Shown one piece after another: positions 12,343 to 28,400 of a DNA stretch of 64,000 bases (positions within the stretch are counted from its first letter, which is position 1; every line of letters starts with the position of its first letter). Source of the DNA: Ascidia mentula (taxonomy: Eukaryota; Chordata; Ascidiacea; Phlebobranchia; Ascidiidae); NCBI GenBank assembly GCA_947561715.1, contig OX387197.1, forward strand, positions 8,429,001 through 8,493,000. The letters are read 5' to 3'. A model generated the notes under the pieces. That model had not been told where the DNA came from and did not search any database. It worked only from the letters and a program-made list of their open reading frames with translations. The position numbers were made by a program, and so were the translations under genes.

Positions 12343-15300
12343 CGAGTGAGGTTTTCGCCTGCGATCATTTCTTCAGCTTTTACTCAAGCTTTGCACAAAT
12401 GATTGAGAATTGATTCTGGGAATCATTTCCCATTCTGTTGCAATTTGGCCCTGAAAATTTCCACCTTATTATATATATAACAACTGTCTAGGAAACTTTC
12501 GTTTCAGGTTAAAATCTTTCAGTCTTCTTTAATTAGACATATATATTTCTTTGAACCTAATTCTTAATTTGCTTTTATAGACACTGATGATGCTTTTAAC
12601 GAAGCGAAATATATATGTCTAATTAAAGAAGACTGAAAGATTTTAACCTGAAACGAAAGTTTCCTAGACAGTTGTTTGCACAAATGAGAGCGAAATATTT
12701 ATGTTCTCTTTTTTCAAGACAGTATTTGGTGCGCATTCGTATTGTTGTTTTGCAAATATAAAATGAAAGCTCTTGACAATTGACCTGTGTAATGCCGACC
12801 TTTTGTGTCAGAACTCATAGGTCCACTTGATTGTCCTGCCAATAACGACCGATTTGCCTGAATCCCTAATTTCGAAATATATTATGGATACACCTGCGCT
12901 GGTCTGTATAAGACCGCGTAATGTATTTATGCTAAGGTAAGTTTCGTAAATGGAAATTGCTCTCTTTCATGATGGACCAGTCTGTGGAAGGTTAAATACA
13001 TCCGTTACTTTTACACAGACGTACCGGCAGCTGTGAGTGCAAAGATGTTATGAAGACCGCATATCAATATTTCTATTAAAAAAGTTTCGCCCGCGGGGAA
13101 TGCCCGTCTTCTACTCCTTTGTCAAAGAGAAATTCAGTGATGTCACAAGGCAACCGGTGATGCATTGGGGTCAAATTTATGGTTGAATAAGCAGGGAGAG
13201 TCACGTGCTGTTGTCAGAGCGATTTTTAGCATGTTTGATGCAGTTTTAGCGCATTTTTTGCCCTTCTCAGTCAGCTAGTCATTTGGTGCTGTGAAAAAGT
13301 TAGTTGAAAAAGCATCAAAATGTGTTCATAGCTCAAAATTGAATCACAGAAGTATACCTTAGTTTGTGATTTTATGTTAGGCCCGCCTCTTATCCACGCA
13401 TTCAGGTCAAATTAGTTGCTTAAAGCGCCCCCCAGGGGGCTTTTAGCTGAAAAGGCTGCAAATAATGTAAGTTGGTTTTGCGAAAAAAAGGAATCACAAA
13501 AACCTCATCCAATTTGCAGTTTAATGTTGACCCCAATATAATGTCGCGCCCCGGTACTTGGCGCGGAACGTCACACGAGGCGGAATTCCCGCAGTTAAAA
13601 CGCGTATCTTTAATGGGCCTCAAACTCGCTCACTCAGTTGATGTTATTCTTGTTATCGAATGTGCAGTACGCACTCGTACGCAAGATAGAATGTATTCGA
13701 AGTGTAGACGATACAGACGTCGGGAGGAGACGAAAAGACACGTAGGACACGTGGACCCTTGGAACACGGTTTCTACACAGAAGGCAATGTGTTAAACAAA
13801 TACACTTCACACGTAGTTAATTACAGCATAAGGCTCACCAACTATTTGGGAACCGGGAAACTCTGGACCACAAAGACGGTCCAAGCAGTTACTGTCTCGC
13901 ACACCTAAACGAAACAGGCAACATAAACTACAAAGCGCCACCATGACGTAACACACACAATGCTTACCGATAACTTTGGGCGACAGAAGATTGAATACAC
14001 CACGCTTCACGTGTGTACAAATGCAAGAGAGACACTGAGAGTACAAAGACAGCGTCAACACCGTGTGTAAACTTAGTCACATAAAAAAGGGCAGCTATAT
14101 ACTGTTCAGCGGAGCGAACTGACTTCTAAGTCATCGCAGTTAAATTTGCCAAAGTTACAATTTACACATTTCGGTTATCAGTCGTTACACACATATGTAC
14201 AAATAGACTCACCAGAAAAATGCTCGTTCGCAACACAAAAAACCTTTTGCAGAATAAAATGACGTAGCACTGCGCTGCACAGTTGTCGGACACGAAAAGG
14301 CCAGAACCACGTTGCGTTATTATTTAAAACTTGGTCTCTTATTGTTAACGTCACAGACCGCATGAGATTGCAACACACATTAGTGTAGAGAAAAATGTGC
14401 ATTCATAGAAATCGGCAATTACTGGCAAACAAGATGTGACACGCAACCCTTTTCTACGCTATGGCAAAAAAATTGTCACAGGAAAGTTGCTTTGGTTAGC
14501 CCCTGGGACTGTTTCTGCAATCCTATAGGACATAAAATCCTCCTGAAGGATCCTCAGATCCTTGCTGTGTCTTGTCTGATGCAGCTGCAATCATTTTTTT
14601 CTCTTTAAATAGTACCAGTAGATCTTCATGGGTCACCGACCACAGGAATTGTTGTGGGCAAAAAAGCAAATCACTCGGTATGGGTATTAATGCTGATAGC
14701 CTTTAAAACTTGATTTGGGAGATTTAATACTGATATGGGGCCTGAAATGGATAGATTTCTCTCCGTTGTTATCGTGTGTTAGACCCACAGATGCCTCTAA
14801 GACCTCTTTCGCAGATTTTCAGATGCCATAGCCTATATAAGATCCCTCAGGAGAAGAAAAATGTGCCGTTCGAGAAGCTTTTTTGCAGATCACATGCAAC
14901 TGTAGAGAGGATCAGAACCTTGTGGTAAAATTTCCCCAGTTTCAAAGCCAACAATGGTGTTTATGCGTATATGCCCCCTTTAGATATTCAAAGGCCCTGG
15001 TGCGCCACACCATATGTAGACTTTATAACCTCCCTCGTTAAGGTCTACTGTTTGCAGAGACCTTCTTTGATTAGCAAACGTGGAATCGGCGCCGAGGATA
15101 TAAGCGTTTTTATTCCGTTGTCGAAAATATACCTAAACTTTCAACATATCGCTGGAAACATATTTAATTTACTTTACATGTGTATATAAGCACCATCTTG
15201 CTCAAGCAACCCGCAGTCGAATGTCGTGCATTGTTCTGTGAGAAAACATCGCTAGGTTACGTCACAACAAGCCAACAAAAACGTTCTTCATCTTGCAATA

Positions 15301-16302
15301 AAGGAATTTCAAATAGGAGGAACCGAAACTTCGGCAATTTTCGGCAAAGTGGAAAACAATTCAATCGTATTGGTTCCTTTTTCGAAAATCGCGTTTAGAT
15401 TTTTTTACAGCAAGTAAAACATCTTTGATTATCGTCAAGTAAAACATTCTACCAATAAAGCGTCACCAGTTGCAGGTTTAAACACGTTGCAAAGAGGTAA
15501 CGCTGTGTTTCATTTTGTTTCATGGAATATAATCGGCTTGCGTCGTTTCATACAATTACGTTTGCGCGTCTATTTGTAAGTGAGAACGTTGAGAAACACG
15601 GCGCTGAAAAGCTCGGTTTTAACGTTTTCGGCGGCAAGCGGTCCAGTCTAGACCTGACCTACGCTACGAGACGAAAATTAAACGGCTTTTCGTTTGTTTA
15701 CCTAACGCTATCCACGCGCCCAGGCCGCGACAAGCGCGGGGATTTAATTTGCCTTTTTCTTTTGAATCGCTTCAAAACGCCGCCAAAGCTCACGTGAACA
15801 AGACCAAACGTTTCGGCGGGAAACTTGTGTCAATCCTCAGCCTATTGTGATGTGCTTTGGAAATGCGGCACTTGTGTGTGCCATTTAATGCTGGTTTGTA
15901 TTTTATAGACAGTTCAAGGTTAGATACAGAGTCAAATAAACTACTGTAGAACATTTGAAGAAACTTGGATTAAATGCCGGTTCGGCAGTACAGGGCTTGG
16001 CTCTTGTTTACACAACCGCCTTTAACGAAAATCAGACAAAACCGCGCGAAACTGCACGTGCATTGTGATATGTGGAATCGATTGTTGGGCAAGGGAGGAA
16101 GGATGAGCATTGCGTGTTTTGTATGAACAGATCAGTACATTTGGCGCGAAATGGGAACGGCCCACATCTTTCGATGCTTTGTTATGCGAGGCAACAAAGT
16201 GCTGCTGTTACATGTGTAGTTTTTTTTACCTATGAAAAGTAAAGGTTGATCACTAATTGAGTTTGTGCATCATTTCAGTGTGTTGTAAATTTATGTTTAA
16301 AA
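12343..16302. other. Intergenic region upstream of ZNF367-like gene
   Basis: Apart from the fold-back element, nothing recognisable was found in about 3.9 kb. Open frames (for example 13472-13795, 13807-14061, 15522-15797) have no family motifs. The part near 16302 should hold the promoter and 5' UTR of the zinc-finger gene. Confidence 0.45.
12479..12676. mobile_element. Near-perfect fold-back element, 71-bp arms
   Basis: 12479-12549 and 12606-12676 are perfect or nearly perfect inverted complements (AACAACTGTCTAGGAAAC opposite GTTTCCTAGACAGTTGTT), separated by a 56-bp spacer. A transcript would form a long hairpin. There is no coding capacity. It sits just downstream of the stop codon at 12342, so it may lie in that gene's 3' UTR. 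Confidence 0.92.
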
Positions 16303-18952
<2,650 letters not shown>

Positions 18953-19733
18953 TATGCTTTATTGGTTTCTTGTTTGCTTTTTGCATAAAAGTTCCATGTT
19001 GGTTTTATGATTTTTTAATTGAAATGTTAAAATTTGTATGCTCAAAAAATATCCTTTGTTGAAATGAAGCATGATCAGACTTGTATCTTTACAACAATGT
19101 GAAGTTTTGTGTCATTATGCCTTTGTTACCACTGTTATCCAATATGTGGACTTTAATTCTTATCACAAAACTGCTTTTAACTGGTATTGTTCTACTGGGT
19201 AACTAGCGTGGGAAAACACAACTTTAAATAATAGCTCATCGCTACATATCATATTTGTTTCACTTAAGTTCACAACAATAGTCTTACGCTGTGTGTAGGG
19301 TACTGGTTTGTTGTGCCTGTTGCTAAGCTAACATTGTCTTTCCTTTTGCGTCAACACTGCCACTTTTTCCATATTCCAAAAACGTGTGCCATTGCAAGGA
19401 ACCTTAGTTGCTGCTTAAAATTTGCTGGCTAGTTTTCTATATACACGGGGTAGGTGTTCCATTGCTTATTAATCATTATATACATACTTATAATTTTTGA
19501 TGAAATGTGTGTCCAATTTTATCATTTTAATGTGAAATTTGCTTCAGTGTTAGTTGAGTTTTACATGTTATGTTCGTTTCAATATCTGGCGTTTGTGTGT
19601 TTTGGCAATTCTTCATGTTGAAAAGTGTACTTTTGCACAAGCCTGACTGTAATTGGCTAGCAATAAAAATAATCTGCTCATAAACAAACAATGTATTTGA
19701 ACCCAACAAAACAGTCAAACAGCCGAGAAAAAA
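18953..19733. other. Convergent 3' region between ZNF367-like and receptor genes
   Basis: About 780 bp without an exon, presumably both 3' UTRs. No RNA gene or repeat was recognised. Confidence 0.5.
19662..19667 (+). terminator. Polyadenylation signal AATAAA, ZNF367-like gene
   Basis: AATAAA about 710 bp after the ZNF367 stop and about 70 bp before the stop codon of the convergent minus-strand receptor gene. If used, the two 3' ends nearly meet. Confidence 0.55.
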
Positions 19734-22412
19734 CTATGCACACTTGTAGCCTAAATGCTGTTCATTAAATAAGTACATGGCCACAACCGCATCAATAAAC
19801 ATTACTATGACATAAGTAGAACTCAATGAGATTATGGCAGCTTTATATACATCGTGCTTGGAATTACTGTTCACATACTGGCCCAGTAACATCAGGTAAA
19901 GACAACAAGCCACAACCACAACTCCCAGGCACCAAGATAAGAGAGATGGCGGTGAAATTGATGTGGGGCACAACCTCTTTCCTACATGTGCATGTGTTAC
20001 AATGCTGTGATGAAGCTTACTTTTTTGACTGCAAACAGGGGCAGCAACCTGGTTGTCCAATTCCTTCGCAGCAACAGACGAAGTACCTCCATTTATCATC
20101 ACATCACTTTGTTCCGACTCGAACAAGCTTGTGCGAAAAATCGAGGTTTTAGGTTCAGTTTTTGCTGATGGCAGTGGAACAGTGGGAGTATCATGTTTAG
20201 TACTTGCAGCACCATGTTTTTGGTTGTCAACTAGCAAGGCATCATGAGTAAAGTTGAGGGCTTCATCACTGCTTCTATCCTTTATACTAGCGTGCCCATA
20301 TGTAGTATTGTGATTGTGGAGGGTGGACACAGAATAGACTTCTACCAATGTGGGGGCATCATAATCAAAATGTTTTTTACGTTTATATCCCTTTTGTGAA
20401 GTTTCATCAATGTCTGCAATTTCCAACTTATGAACTTTTTGCTTGTCTGTGGCAAAAGTATCAGGTATTGTTTGTGGACTTCTTACACCAAGGTTCTGTT
20501 TCTCTTCTTCAATATTGTTAAAACTGTCTATTGTATTTAACATTTTTTGTGGAAAAACTTTTTCTAGAGTCGGCTTTTCACAAATATGTAATTTACTTGC
20601 AGTGCTTAAGTGTTCAATTTCATGATCAGACTGGTTCATTTTATCATTAGCCAAGTTAAAACTGCTTATTGTGGATGTCATAGTTTCCACAGAAAATTGT
20701 GATGGAACACCTGTCAAATTCCATCCAGTTTCAGTAATGCTATCTTCTTTACTTGGGTTACCACTATCTTGGTCTATGTCTGGAATTCTTACTATAGTTT
20801 TACTGCTATTCAGTGAGCTGACAGAAGGTTTCTGCTGTTTTATACTGGACTCTGTGCTACAACTTTCAATCTCATCCAAGCTTTCCTGTGAAGTTATTTT
20901 GTGTACTGAATAATTTGCATTTTCCACACTTGATCCCTGGCTTATTTCACGTAACTGTGTCATAAGTTCATTACTTGATGAAGTAATACTGCTTTTTTGT
21001 TTCACTACACTGTAGGACCGAACACTTTCTGTTCCCGTATCAGTAACTAAATCTGGGTAAGACCACCTTCGTTTTAAATCCCAACAGGTGTTATCAAAGA
21101 GAACATTTTTGTCATAACTTTCCTTAACCATGGTTACAGCATCTTGTGGTATATCACTGTGAGATATGCCAAGTAGTTTTAACAGAGGGGCCTTAATCAT
21201 CTTTATAAATGGTAACTTCAACCCTGTGGTTTTGTCAAAAACAACGTGAGAGCAAAACTGATGCAAGTACTCCGAACTAGTTTTGATTTTGCATATGCTG
21301 TAAGCAGCTCTGTACAAAAGCCTCAACACTAATATAAGGGGAATACATGCAGCAGTTCCTAAGATGGCCATTGTTACAAACCCCTCGTCTCCACCAAATT
21401 GGTTTACTGTCGATTTAAACAAGTTTAAACCAAAAATCATGTTGGAGTCGTGGTCAACCTCGGGTAAAGCTGAAAAGAGAAATTGAAAACTGAGAGTAAA
21501 AACCATGCAAGCTGCATTTAACACCATCACGCAGAGAAACCTTTCGATCCTTGAAAGATATGAGTTTTTGGGAGAAGACAACAACGATATTAGCAAATGA
21601 CACTGAATAAGTTTAAAAAATTTGTTGTCCCAAATACTTCGATGTTTCTGAATTTTTACTGAGCAAAGATGATCGGGAGATTTGCTTATGTCTACCTTAG
21701 ACCGACTTGAATACCACATTGAACCACTAGATACATGGAACAGTCTGATACTCCTCAATTGAAGTTTAAATTTAGTCGTCTCTTTCATTCTTGCATAACC
21801 TACATAAGGATCCTCAACCAATAGCCAACCAACTACATCCAGGATCACATCATCAGAAAATATTTCTTCCGAAAATGACTGTAGTTTTAAAATACACTTT
21901 CCTTGGGAAGCACTAAGCAAGTAAACATGATCTGTGCCCCGTATCCACACTATTGGTGCATGCAGCCTCTCTGTTTCCCTCACTCTCACCATTAAATGAT
22001 AATAACAATCCCTCAATGGTGTACACTGGTACTCAAAGCTTAGCTCATACTGGCATCTGTTTTTCCCCTTCTGTGGTGGGACTTCCAGCACAATTTCTGG
22101 CATTCTCCTGTGTAAGTAATACAATATCGGCAGGAAAACAAAAAGTGCGCACAATATGGCCGAAGATAACAGCAGTGTAGGGGTAGGATCAACAGGGTAC
22201 ATTAATTTCCATTTGACCTCTGATGTCAAGATGCTGATTTCTCGGATGGCTGGTGGTGTGTTAGGGTCAAGTGTGCCATGTATGACTAACTGAAACCACA
22301 GCATTTCTGCCTGAATGTCATTGTAGACCCATGTGGTGGCAATAGATGTGTAAGGAATATTAAAATCTATGTCCATGTTAGCCATACCACTTATCCCGGA
22401 ATCACCATACAC
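19734..22412 (-). other. Receptor membrane module: polycystin-1-like, 5 TM helices with PLAT-like domain
   Basis: This single 893-codon exon encodes TM1 (TLLLSSAILCALFVFLPIL, about 22181-22113) followed by an intracellular region with the layout of a PLAT/LH2 domain (YELSFEYQC to HLLISLLSS). Next is the polycystin-like SYLSRIERFLCVMVL entering TM2, then TM3 (GFVTMAILGTAACIPLILVL). A Ser/Thr-rich loop of about 430 residues follows, then TM4 (LSWCLGVVVVACCLYLMLL) and TM5 (STYVIVMFIDAVVAMYLF), and the protein stops about 12 residues later (stop 19734-19736). Polycystin-1 continues with a TOP domain and six channel helices; those are absent here. Confidence 0.72.
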
Positions 22413-25400
22413 CTGAGAAAGAGAAAAGTTTGAACAAAAACACATTCACATACAATTGACAAGGCTTTTTTGTACTTTGAATGGACCAGCTTTCTTCAGT
22501 TGACGGTTGTCACCAACATACAACAGAGAGAAGGATGTTATGTCCGACAAACCATCATCAACACACATAATCATGAAGGCAAATACAGCCTTTGCTTTTC
22601 CAAGGTAAGCTTCAATTAGCCATGGCTTATTATCATTGGGCAAGTATGAAGCTTGCCAGAATGTAAGTGGGTTGTTGTCCCAGATGAATCTAAGAAAAAC
22701 AGTAAAGAGAAACCCTTACCAAAAAAATATCAAATGTAACAGTGTTCAAACGCCCACTTTATGTCACGATGTGAAAGGGATGAATTAGATTCATACACAT
22801 CTGAAAGGCTCATGTGTTTGTCATTAAATTTGAGCCATTGCATTGGCAATGACATATCCAATCTCTTGTATGGGGGGCCAAGGTGTTCCACAATATCAGC
22901 AGTGTTGTTTCCTGCAACTCGACGCTGGGTTGCTAAAAATGATTGTTTTGTGAGCACATGCAACTTTTTCTCTCAACAGTTTTTCCTACAACCTATTATG
23001 GGAATGTATTTGTTTTGGATTGAACTGCATATGAAGTCGATGTTAGGAATGGGGTCCCAGTTTCCCTTTTCACTGCACACAGTTTGTTTGGTCTTTGCTT
23101 TACCTTGAGAGGAAAATAATACATTCTTCGAATGTTTTCCACAGAATATTGCATGGAAGGATCATTAGCATGAATCAAAAGAAAATTGTGGATTTGATGG
23201 AAGCCACAACCCACCTTTTACCACATAATGGGTACCATTATTTTCTCCTATGGAATGTAACGATGAACATGAATACTGAGCAACAGCCATATGTAAGTTA
23301 CTGTTCCAACGCAGCAAAGCATTATTTAATTTCGGAGGGACTGGACACACAATTCTTAAAATAACATAAATTTCAGGTATTAAGATTATGCTGAAGATGC
23401 CTAACAAATAAAACCTTCTGCAAGCAGTGGGTGCTGTAGGATACCACATTCCATCTTTGGCACAATTCATCTGAAGAGATTGCTTTTTTGTCGCACTAAT
23501 CCAATAACCAGTGTCGCATGTAAGTGTGTATGTTGCCATATAACTTGTGTTTTGTAATGAGTTTACACCTTTTTCCACATCCTTTGGTGCATGACATGAT
23601 AGAGGAATGCACTGAAACTGAATTAAATAACAGTGTTCATGGGGTTTTTGAGAACAAACCAACTTACTCTTCCTATGCTTTCAGACCAGCTGGCATTGGC
23701 CTGACAAACAAGCGTCGCTGAATAAATGCCTCTTGAGATCCACAATCCATCTTTACATTTTACTGTGACTGAACTTTCTGAACACAACAGGTAATAGGGT
23801 AAATAACTTTTTTATAAGAACATTAATCAATTAATTACAACCACAAAACACAGAAAAAATAAGGACAATTTTCCTGAGAACAATGAATAAACTTACGATA
23901 CAAAAAACTGGAACCACTCAAAATTGAATGTGGGGGTAGGTTTGGCCTTCCACATGACACTGGTCTACATACTCCAGTAAAATCCTGCAGTTCGCCACTT
24001 TCCATACAAACCACTTGATCATACCCAGCCATTTTGTATCCAAACAAACATACAACAGTTAGAGGGTGACCATAGAGAACTTCAGTTTCCTTCAAATAGA
24101 TTTTGTACTGAACTAAAAATGTTAACTAATAAAGTAAAAGCTAAAAGGCCAGGAAATTTTAAATAAAGTGTTCCTGCATGATACATGAAAACTCATTGTC
24201 AAACAAATAACAAAGTACAGATAGTGTTCTGTAGCAAAAAAACTCACAAAACATTAAAAGAATTTTCACCCAAACCCCCTTATAATGTCATATGTTAAAA
24301 ATGTCAAATTTAAACTATCATTGATTATATGATAAAGTATAAGATTTGATCAAAAAGACATTTTTTGCAGGTTAGTTTAATTTCAACACACATTGTTCAC
24401 AGATTTGTCGATTGGAGAATATGGACAAGATACTGGGAGACAGTGAGTTGTTTCCATGCTGGGAAACCAGTTTCCTTGATCATCACAAGTGTAAACTTGC
24501 ACAGTTACATTTGGTCTAAACCATGCTCCAACGTGACACCTATCATTTCAAACAAACATTGGTTACATAAGCTGGCAAAGTGTTGTTGTTTAATTATGTT
24601 GTTGTAATATGTGTTCAACTTCTGCATAATTTATTATTTATGCATTTATCGATAAATGGACTTACTGGTATTTAGTTTTCCCTCCTTTAAGTCTGCTGGT
24701 ATGCAAAACTTGGTCAGCAAGAGGCATTGTGTGATCGGTGCAAGTAATTACCGTGCAATTCAGTGTAGTCGGGTTAGGTTCAAACTGTCCAGAACTTGAG
24801 CAATATGTCTGAAAGTAAAACAAACATTTTAACATGACTCAGGGGTGGGTATAGGCATTTTCTCTAGGGGTTAACATCCAAAGCTCATTTTGGCACATTC
24901 ATGGCAGTTTTGGTCACTAAAAATATATAACCATGCTTGCAGTGCACAAAGCATTTTAGCGTTGAATCAATTTGAAGACAACCCTTTGGTCTGCCACTGC
25001 AGCTTTTATTCAGTTGTTATAACACATTCTAGGATAGTGATTGCCCCAATCACCAACTCCAGGATCCGAACCAGCTGTGACTTAATTTACCCCACCCGAT
25101 CAACATACTCACAGTGATGGTTGGTTTCCTGTTGTTGACAAAAAACATTCCATGGGGACAGGAGTAAGACACACTGATGTTGTAATAATACACACTGTTA
25201 GCAATGCTGTGGGCTGTAGCCATTTTGACCATCTGATGATGTAATGACAAGTTATCAAGCAGCTTTTACCACAAATGCATTATATTTACCAGTGGTGGAG
25301 CAATACATATCACTCTTTCACAATCAGCAAGGTGAATAAGTGGTGGCTCCCATCTCACCGAGGGTGAACATATTATATTTTGTGATGTTGTGTTTAAAAC

Positions 25401-28400
25401 TTTGACTCTGTAACCGTTGTCACACTGAACTCGAAGAGTTGTACCGATAAGGAAAAAATGTTGTCTTGGGAAACCTTCGAATGAAAAAACAGGTAAACTG
25501 GTCTGTTATCAAGCTCAGTATTTACTATGTTACCCTTTAGGTTTAATGCATTGTCATGTACATCATAGAGTTTGGAATGCAGAGGCAAAACATCAGGTGC
25601 CCAACATGACAAGTGCTTGCACTTCTTTAAGGTATTAAAACCAGGAACCCAAGCAGCTGTAATGAATCACTTTTTAAATAAATGATTTCAACATAAAGGA
25701 GACTGATAATACCCATAGGAGAACATTCCATAGAAACCGTATTTAGTCCAACAGCAATTTCGTAACCGACTTCACATTCGTATTTCCACACTGAACCTAT
25801 ACGCGTGTCACCAGATGTATTTGCATGAAGCATAGATGGTGGGTCAGCACATCTGACACAATTCAAAATAAAAAACAACTTGCAGCACAAAAAAAAACAA
25901 TATTATGTAAGAAAGTTATTCGTTTTTAACATACAATATTGGCTGATAATGGCGATGGCCATACATAAAAAAATTTACCTGCTTTTTCCAACCATAAAAC
26001 ATTGTAATTATCCATCAATTTAACAATATACCACTGTTTTATGTTTGAGATGCTTTTAACATATGAATTACCAACCACAGACATACTTAGAAGGACTGCA
26101 GGTTATGGCGATTGGATCTGGCTCCCACCTTCCATACCACATACAGGTTAGGATGATCTTGTCACCATGCCACAAACTTGAGTAACCACTCTGACATGCA
26201 TATATGACAGTACTACCCACACTATTAGTTTCATTGTCCTGGTTGCTTGACAGCAGCGAGTTTGGTCTGTACAAACAGTGCTATGAAATGCAGGCACACA
26301 ACAACTTTTCTGGTTATTTGTCACAATTGCACACAACTTAACATATTTGCCAATGATTAGTCCAGATACAAACTATACTTAATTTACTTTTGTAGCAACT
26401 GTGGACACTGAACTGGTTCACATGTATATTTGGTTTGATTTTGTGATTTTATCATTGTCCAAGTTCCATGACTGTTGCAAGTGAGTGAAAATGTTGTTTC
26501 ATTTATCAGAGTGTTATTTTGACTTAATGCATATCCAGGAAGACATCTATAATACACACTATCCTGAAAATAAAATAATCAACTGTTTTTTTTTCACAAA
26601 ATCTCTTGTTTCTTACTTAAAATGTTTTATTGTTCAGTTTAAAAGTAAAATCTGCACGTTGTGGTGTGACCAGGACAGAACAAAGACAAATTAAATCATT
26701 CATTTAGTGATAAAAAAAGGCAGCAACCTAGTTGCCAATTACCATGTAGCTGTGACCTGTGACAAGTGCAAATGTTCCATTAACAATAAGAGGTGGTTTG
26801 TCACATGAAACTCTCACACAACCAGAGCCAACATCAGTCTGGGTAATATTAAATACCCAGAGCCCATCTTTTTCACAAAGAGCTGAGCAAAAATAGTGCA
26901 TAATTACACAAAACAAAAATAACAAATTTAACAAGTAAAATTTTAATCCGCATAAGAGTCAGAATATCTCATTTTTGGAATATTAAAAAAATGTACCTTG
27001 GATTAGGTTCGTATTCATTCCAGCCACTTGGAAACCAATATCACACGTATAATTGGCCACTGAACCATAGGTAGTTGTTGAAAATGAAAGGTAAGTAGCC
27101 TTTGGTAAAATTAAACTTGGTGGTCCACAGTCGAGTATGGTGCACTGTAATTGGTTGGGATTTGGTTGCCAAGTGTTGTGAGCAACACATTTTGATGAAA
27201 CTTTTGTATGGTTTGCCACAGAGGAAAAACTATATCCAGAATCACATTGATAATGTGCCTGAAAAAGTAAAAGTTACCAATCACCTGAAATGCCTAAAAG
27301 ATAAATTTACACCTGAAGTGTATTCCGTCAATATATTTTAAGATATGAACTCACTAAGATGAACATAATAAACAGTTTTTCTTCTAAATCAAAGCAGAAA
27401 CAACAAGGCAATTTGGTTTACATTTGCTATGAGAGTTACAAAAAACTAAAATAATTTCACTTTTAGCACAATAATGGCTTTGCTGTTTGCATGTTTTTTG
27501 GCAGTAGGTAATTTGAGATAACACTTACAACACTGTGATATTGAGTTCCAGTGTATGTTAAAGTGGAGAACGGAGCATCTGGTGGTTTATGACAGTGAAT
27601 TTTACTACATTTCATATTTTTCACAGGATCAGGGTTCCAATTAGATCCTGTGACACAGGTTGTGGTACCAGTTGTTACTCCAGGTCGCATTTCGAAACTT
27701 GACAGGCATCGTATTGTGGCCGTCCCATCAAGCTGATATGAGTGAACTACAAACCAAAATATTCATTGGGTGTCTTTTAAGACAAGACAGAAGCAAAGCT
27801 TCTAATTTCTGTTGAACTCACAACAATAAAAACCTCAGTTTAACAGTAAAAATAAAAATAATAAAAAATAATCTTTGCTAAATTACTTTCGACAACTGCA
27901 TTTGCTGGAGGCAAGGGCAAGTGACAATTAAACTGTGTCGATTCTAAACAATATATCAGTTCTGGATTGGGCCACCATTTTCCACTTCCTGTAAAATAAA
28001 AAAAAACATCAACTTTAAAGAATCATATACCGTATTTTACGGACCATAAGGCGCAATTTAAATCCTTTTTTTTCCTCATATATTGATCGTGCGCCTCATA
28101 AGCCGGTGCGCCTAATGTATGGATCAAGTAGTGCTTTATTGCCTACACTCAAAACCAGTACCGATACTATTATTATATAAATAAACCACCGTCTTACACA
28201 ATAAACTACGGTAAAAGCAACTAGCAACTGTGATATTCACTAGGCTCATTTTTTCTTTTGCTCATTGTACTATTGTGACTTGCTTACATTTATTACGTAA
28301 CAAGTAAACTTTTATTAATGAGCTTTATATGGTAACCCATACTCCTTAAAATACGTTGCGTTCTATAGCCTTATGTTAGAACAAAAATCTAATCAAAGCA

